Below are positions 4,811-7,647 of a DNA stretch of 7,647 nt, in pieces. The DNA is taken from NCBI GenBank assembly GCA_018376855.1, contig JAHAAN010000091.1, positions 1 through 7,647 on the forward strand. Direction: 5' to 3'. The position numbers and the translations under genes are program-made. How positions within the stretch are numbered: position 1 is the first letter of the stretch; each line of letters starts with the position of its first letter. Below the pieces are notes generated by a model that was given only the letters and a program-made list of their open reading frames with translations, was not told the origin of the DNA and did not search any database. The stretch is from Clostridiales bacterium (GTDB lineage Bacteria; Bacillota; Clostridia; Christensenellales; QALW01).

Positions 4811-6862
4811 ATGAAAAGATTTATTGCCGCTCTTATCCTGACAGCGCTTTGCTTTGCCGTCGGCTGCAGCAATCCGGCAATTACTGCAACGACTGTTCCT
4901 TCAGAAAATACATCCCATAGCGCAACGGCAGCAGCCGACCCCACAACGGCGCCGCCCTCGGCCTCCGCAGAGCAGTTCGGCACAGCCGCTCCAAGCCCTT
5001 CGCAGACGCTTGAAAGCACCGCCTTGCCTTCTGCCGAAATCACGCTTCCACCTGAGCTTACTCAAACTCCCTCATTATCCCCGACAACCGCTCCAACCAC
5101 CGCCCCGACGGTAACCCCTACGCCTGTTCCAGACGCCGACACAAGCACGATCTACGGCACGGGCGTAACTTCCAACATGCTTGTGGGAATAGACCAATTC
5201 GGGCGCACGTTTGACATCATCAATGGCGAGAAAAACAAAGAGGTCGGCATGTTCTTCTGGCTTTGGATGGGGCTTCACTATCATACCAACGAACATACCG
5301 GCGTTTATGACGCCACAAAAATTCTTGAAAAATACGGGCAGGACGTTCTTTTCAAGCAATCGAGCGACGTTAGTCCCACAGGGCAGTTTCACTGGTGGGG
5401 CGAGCCGCTTTGGGGCTACTACCGCATCGACGACGAATGGGTCATCCGCAAGCAGATGGAGCTGCTCACGCTGGCCGGCGTAGACTTTTTGGTGTTTGAC
5501 ACCACCAACGCATGGACCTACACCTCCTACGCGCAGAATATCATGCGCGTAATCAACGAAATGATGAATGCCGGCTGGGATGCGCCAAAGGTCGCCTTCT
5601 ACACCCACAGCCGTTCAATGGATACCGTCCGCAGCATCTATAACGACATTTACAGCCGAAATATCTATCCCAACACATGGTATAAAGTAAACGGCAAGCC
5701 CTTTATCGTCGCTTATACCGACCCGGCGGACGATATACGCGAGGCTCAAAGCCGCGGCGAAACCTCCTACAGCCCCGCCCCCTACAGCAGCACCATCGCA
5801 AGCTTCTTCCACTTTGCAAAGCCGCAGTGGCCGAGTGATCCTTATTATGAAGACGGCTTTGCATGGATCGAATGGTCATACCCGCAGCCCATGCACGGAA
5901 ACATGATGAACGTTTCCGTCGCCTCCCACCCGCAGGTTCCGATGAGCTTTTCCATTACGCGCGGCTATAAAAACTGGGGGCGTGGCTACAATGTATCCAC
6001 ACAGAAAAACGTGTCGGAAGACGCGGATCGGGGAACCTTCTTTCAATCCCAATGGGATACGGTGCATAAAACCGACCCGGACGTCGTCTTTGTGGACGGC
6101 TGGAACGAATGGATCGCACTGAAATCCCTGTGGGACGGCGAATATATGCTCTGCGACGCAGCCTCCAAGGAATTTTCGCGCGACATCGAAATGATGAAAG
6201 GCGGCTATAACGACGCCTTCTACATTCAGCTGATCCAAAACATCCGAAAATACAAGGGCAACTCGGCAAGTAATGCGCCCGCCTTCCAAAAAACCATCGA
6301 CATCAACGCCTCAAGCCAGCAGTGGAATGATGTTTTCTCCGCCTACATCACGCCTATGAGCAAAAGCATTGCCCGCAGCAGCACTGATCCTTCTATGACC
6401 ATTCAATATAAAGAAGCGGCCGCACGCAATAACCTTCAAAAAATCAAGGTCGCTCACGACAGCAGCTACTTCTACTTCTATATTGAATGCCAAAGCAATA
6501 TAACCGCTTATAAAAACGGCGAGAACTGGATGAACCTGCTGATCGGAACGGGAAACGTTTCCCAAAAAGGCTGGGAGGGCTATGAATACGCCGTCAACCG
6601 CAGCGGCGTTACAGGCAGTTCCTCCGACATTCTCCGTCTGGACGAAAACGGCCGCGGAACCAAATGCGGCACCGCACAGTACAGCATCAGCGGAAAGATC
6701 ATGCAGGTGCGTATTCCCCGCAGCGCGTTAGGCTTAAGCGCAAATGAAAACACGCTGTATTTCAAAGTCGCCGATAACGTTACCTCCGTTTACGATATCA
6801 TGGATTACTACGTTTCCGGCAAAAGCATGCCGATGGGGCGTCTCAGCTACCGCTACGGTTAA
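4811..6862 (+). CDS. Lipoprotein glycoside hydrolase-like, GH71/GH99-type with CBM9-like domain
   Basis: This 683-residue secreted lipoprotein starts with MKRF, a hydrophobic core and the lipobox AVGC (Cys19). A low-complexity Thr/Pro/Ser/Ala linker (about 20-115) holds it away from the membrane. Residues about 115-485 form a GH71/GH99-like barrel domain: MFFWLWMGLHYH near 147-158, FLVFDTTNAW near 226-235, WIEWSYPQ near 352-359 and GWNEW at 430-434, ending with a family-like IEMMKGGYND...NIRKYKG segment. Residues about 495-683 form a CBM9-like beta sandwich ending GRLSYRYG. GH99 enzymes are endo-mannosidases with an E-x-x-E pair in a NEWHE motif; here the motif reads NEWIA, so only the first Glu (433) is kept. 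Activity on mannan or another glycan is inference. The ATG at 4811 is preferred over an in-frame ATG at 4766 because of the AGAAAGGA site and the signal peptide. It is divergent from the 915-residue lipoprotein. Confidence 0.88.
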   Translation: MKRFIAALILTALCFAVGCSNPAITATTVPSENTSHSATAAADPTTAPPSASAEQFGTAAPSPSQTLESTALPSAEITLPPELTQTPSLSPTTAPTTAPTVTPTPVPDADTSTIYGTGVTSNMLVGIDQFGRTFDIINGEKNKEVGMFFWLWMGLHYHTNEHTGVYDATKILEKYGQDVLFKQSSDVSPTGQFHWWGEPLWGYYRIDDEWVIRKQMELLTLAGVDFLVFDTTNAWTYTSYAQNIMRVINEMMNAGWDAPKVAFYTHSRSMDTVRSIYNDIYSRNIYPNTWYKVNGKPFIVAYTDPADDIREAQSRGETSYSPAPYSSTIASFFHFAKPQWPSDPYYEDGFAWIEWSYPQPMHGNMMNVSVASHPQVPMSFSITRGYKNWGRGYNVSTQKNVSEDADRGTFFQSQWDTVHKTDPDVVFVDGWNEWIALKSLWDGEYMLCDAASKEFSRDIEMMKGGYNDAFYIQLIQNIRKYKGNSASNAPAFQKTIDINASSQQWNDVFSAYITPMSKSIARSSTDPSMTIQYKEAAARNNLQKIKVAHDSSYFYFYIECQSNITAYKNGENWMNLLIGTGNVSQKGWEGYEYAVNRSGVTGSSSDILRLDENGRGTKCGTAQYSISGKIMQVRIPRSALGLSANENTLYFKVADNVTSVYDIMDYYVSGKSMPMGRLSYRYG

Positions 6863-6913
6863 TGATGATATATGCGGCGTATTCCACGTTCTGCAAGCAT
6901 ATTCTCTCCCGCC

Positions 6914-6940
6914 GCGCTGAATGACCCCTCGTCATAGCGC
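6914..6940. other. Bulged hairpin after the GH99-like gene
   Basis: GCGCT (6914-6918) pairs with AGCGC (6936-6940) and ATGAC (6921-6925) with GTCAT (6931-6935), leaving a 2-base GA bulge and a CCCTC loop. The 10 pairs start 52 bases after the stop codon at 6862. The plus-strand tail is AAAGAACAAATTTT, not a clean U-run, so this is at best a weak terminator or an mRNA 3'-end stabiliser. Confidence 0.45.
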
Positions 6941-7106
6941 AAAGAACAAATTTTCTATATACGTTTTTTGCTGCTACGGAAAATACAGGAGTTAAAAAAT
7001 CGTTTTGAACCGCATCTTTTGCATACCAAGGCAGCAGCCGTTTTCATTATCCGCACGCTTTACCTCAAAAAAAATAAATATAACAAACAACACTCACTCC
7101 TTTCTG

Positions 7107-7143
7107 TAAATGCCCCGCAGCACATATTGCTGCGGGGCATTTA
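7107..7143 (+). terminator. Strong terminator-like hairpin
   Basis: A perfect 16-bp stem pairs 7107-7122 with 7128-7143 around a CATAT loop. The GC-rich core is GCCCCGCAGC, and the stem begins TAAAT and ends ATTTA, so it has the A-tract and U-tract halves of an intrinsic terminator; on the plus strand it is followed by TATCATT. It sits 245 bases after the GH99-like stop, giving either a long 3' UTR or the end of an unrecognised small transcript. The symmetry means it could act on the minus strand too. Confidence 0.7.
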
Positions 7144-7168
7144 TATCATTCAGCACAAACCAACAACA

Positions 7169-7195
7169 GCGCCGGCCGCTTAAAAACCCCGGCGC
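7169..7195. other. GC-rich inverted repeat
   Basis: GCGCCGG (7169-7175) pairs with CCGGCGC (7189-7195) around a 13-base loop. A competing pairing exists between CGGCCGC (7173-7179) and GCGGCCG (7242-7248). Both lie upstream of the GNAT promoter, so they would not be in its leader. No function is evident. Confidence 0.35.
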
Positions 7196-7262
7196 ATCAC
7201 GCTCAGCTGCACAGGAAAGCCCGTCCACAGGCACCGCCTGCGCGGCCGCTATCAAATGCAGA

Positions 7263-7291
7263 TTGAATTTCTTCCGGCTTCGTGCTATACT
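7263..7291 (+). promoter_or_regulatory. Sigma-A promoter of the GNAT gene
   Basis: TTGAAT (7263-7268) and TATACT (7286-7291) are separated by 17 bases. The leader to the TTG start would be about 35 bases. It makes the acetyltransferase gene an independent transcription unit. Confidence 0.8.
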
Positions 7292-7319
7292 TTATCAAAA
7301 ACAATAAATTATCGTTTAC

Positions 7320-7324
7320 GGAGG
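7320..7324 (+). promoter_or_regulatory. Ribosome binding site supporting a TTG start
   Basis: GGAGG ends 8 bases before TTG at 7333-7335. No in-frame ATG follows within the visible part at a position that would keep the GNAT N-terminus, so TTG is the only reasonable start. Confidence 0.8.
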
Positions 7325-7332
7325 TAGCTATT

Positions 7333-7647
7333 TTGAATATCAGGCAAGAACAGCCGGTAGATTATGATGCAGTAGATCACGTCATAAAAAAAGCATTTGC
7401 GAACGCTGAGCATACTGATGGCAACGAGCAGAATTTAGTTGCTGCGTTGAGGAAAAGCAAATCTTTCATTCCGGAGTTATCTCTCGTTGCCGTTGAAAGC
7501 CGCAAAATCGTAGGGCATATTCTTTTCACAAAAGCAGTTGTTAACGACGCAGAAGTTCTTGCGCTTGCACCGCTTTCTGTATTGCCGGAATATCAAAACA
7601 GAGGGATCGGACTATCCTTAATAAAACAAGGACATGCGGCGGCACAA
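7333..7647 (+). CDS. GNAT family N-acetyltransferase (YhbS-like), C-terminus cut by window edge
   Basis: The first 105 residues are visible, starting at TTG read as Met (MNIRQEQPVDYDAV). The start is typical of GNAT proteins: a first strand, then helix DAVDHVIKKAF and the AEHTDGNEQNLVAALR segment seen in YhbS-like members. The strand pattern LSLVAVES-KIVGHILF leads to motif A, LAPLSVLPEYQNRGIG (about 76-91), whose Q-N-R-G-I-G loop binds the pyrophosphate of acetyl-CoA. The protein should transfer an acetyl group from acetyl-CoA to an unknown amine; it has no signal peptide and is cytoplasmic. About one third of a usual 150-170-residue protein is missing at the right edge. It has its own promoter (7263-7291) and looks more AT-rich than its neighbours by eye, which could reflect separate acquisition but is weak evidence. 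Confidence 0.93.
   Translation, partial: MNIRQEQPVDYDAVDHVIKKAFANAEHTDGNEQNLVAALRKSKSFIPELSLVAVESRKIVGHILFTKAVVNDAEVLALAPLSVLPEYQNRGIGLSLIKQGHAAAQ

Larger units (their letters stand above)
6863..7332. other. 470-base intergenic gap with hairpins, no convincing gene
   Basis: Between the GH99-like gene and the GNAT gene I see no reading frame with a good ribosome site and protein-like composition. The gap holds a bulged hairpin (6914-6940), an AT-rich stretch, a strong hairpin (7107-7143), a GC-rich stretch with further inverted repeats (7165-7250) and the GNAT promoter (7263-7291). A plus frame at 6968-7183 has no ribosome site and runs through the strong hairpin. A minus-strand GTG frame of about 34 codons at 6978-7082 has an AGGAG-like site but nothing recognisable. 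Confidence 0.6.

Noticed and set aside
5075..5608. 177-codon minus-strand open frame and its neighbours at 5876-6289
   Set aside because: Both are antisense to the GH99-like gene, lack ribosome sites and domain features, and follow from the codon use of the real gene.
6550..6563. Perfect 14-base palindrome GGGAAACGTTTCCC
   Set aside because: It is inside the GH99-like coding sequence. A 14-base palindrome is expected roughly once in two windows of this size by chance.
6968..7183. 71-codon plus-strand open frame
   Set aside because: It has no ribosome site, runs through the strong hairpin at 7107-7143 and has no recognisable features.

Overview
The window looks like a chromosomal piece of a low-to-mid GC Gram-positive anaerobe, probably class Clostridia (Bacillota). 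The reasons are a purine repressor of the Gram-positive PurR type (winged helix fused to a PRPP-binding phosphoribosyltransferase fold), strong AGGAGG-like ribosome sites, textbook sigma-A promoters with 17-bp spacers, and two secreted proteins with lipobox signal peptides. By eye the coding DNA is about half GC while the intergenic promoters are AT-rich. Genus cannot be told from this sequence.

Layout. Positions 1-1661, minus strand: a tight operon read right to left, purR, then an 84-residue two-helix membrane protein, then a metallo-beta-lactamase-fold hydrolase that runs off the left edge. A very good promoter lies just upstream of purR. Positions 1741-1865: a structured spacer holding a 12-position terminator hairpin with a UUCG loop and, beside it, an 85-base element that folds on either strand into a closed four-way cloverleaf with no unpaired base at the junction. 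Positions 1879-4626, minus strand: a 915-residue lipoprotein of no family I recognise, rich in predicted beta structure. Positions 4639-4810: a divergent promoter region with repeated CATnnCTGATT-type boxes. Positions 4811-6862, plus strand: a 683-residue lipoprotein with a Thr/Pro/Ser linker, a GH71/GH99-like TIM-barrel-type domain and a C-terminal CBM9-like domain. Positions 6863-7332: a 470-base gap with a strong terminator-like hairpin and weaker ones. Positions 7333-7647, plus strand: the start of a GNAT acetyltransferase (YhbS-like) with its own promoter and a TTG start, cut by the right edge.

How the parts fit. The two large lipoproteins are divergently transcribed from one short regulatory region, so they are probably co-regulated and act together on an extracellular glycan at the cell surface; this is inference. 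The purR operon and the GNAT gene are ordinary housekeeping or accessory neighbours. The items most worth following up are the cloverleaf element, the uncharacterised 915-residue lipoprotein with its GH99-like partner, and the repeated boxes in their shared promoter region.
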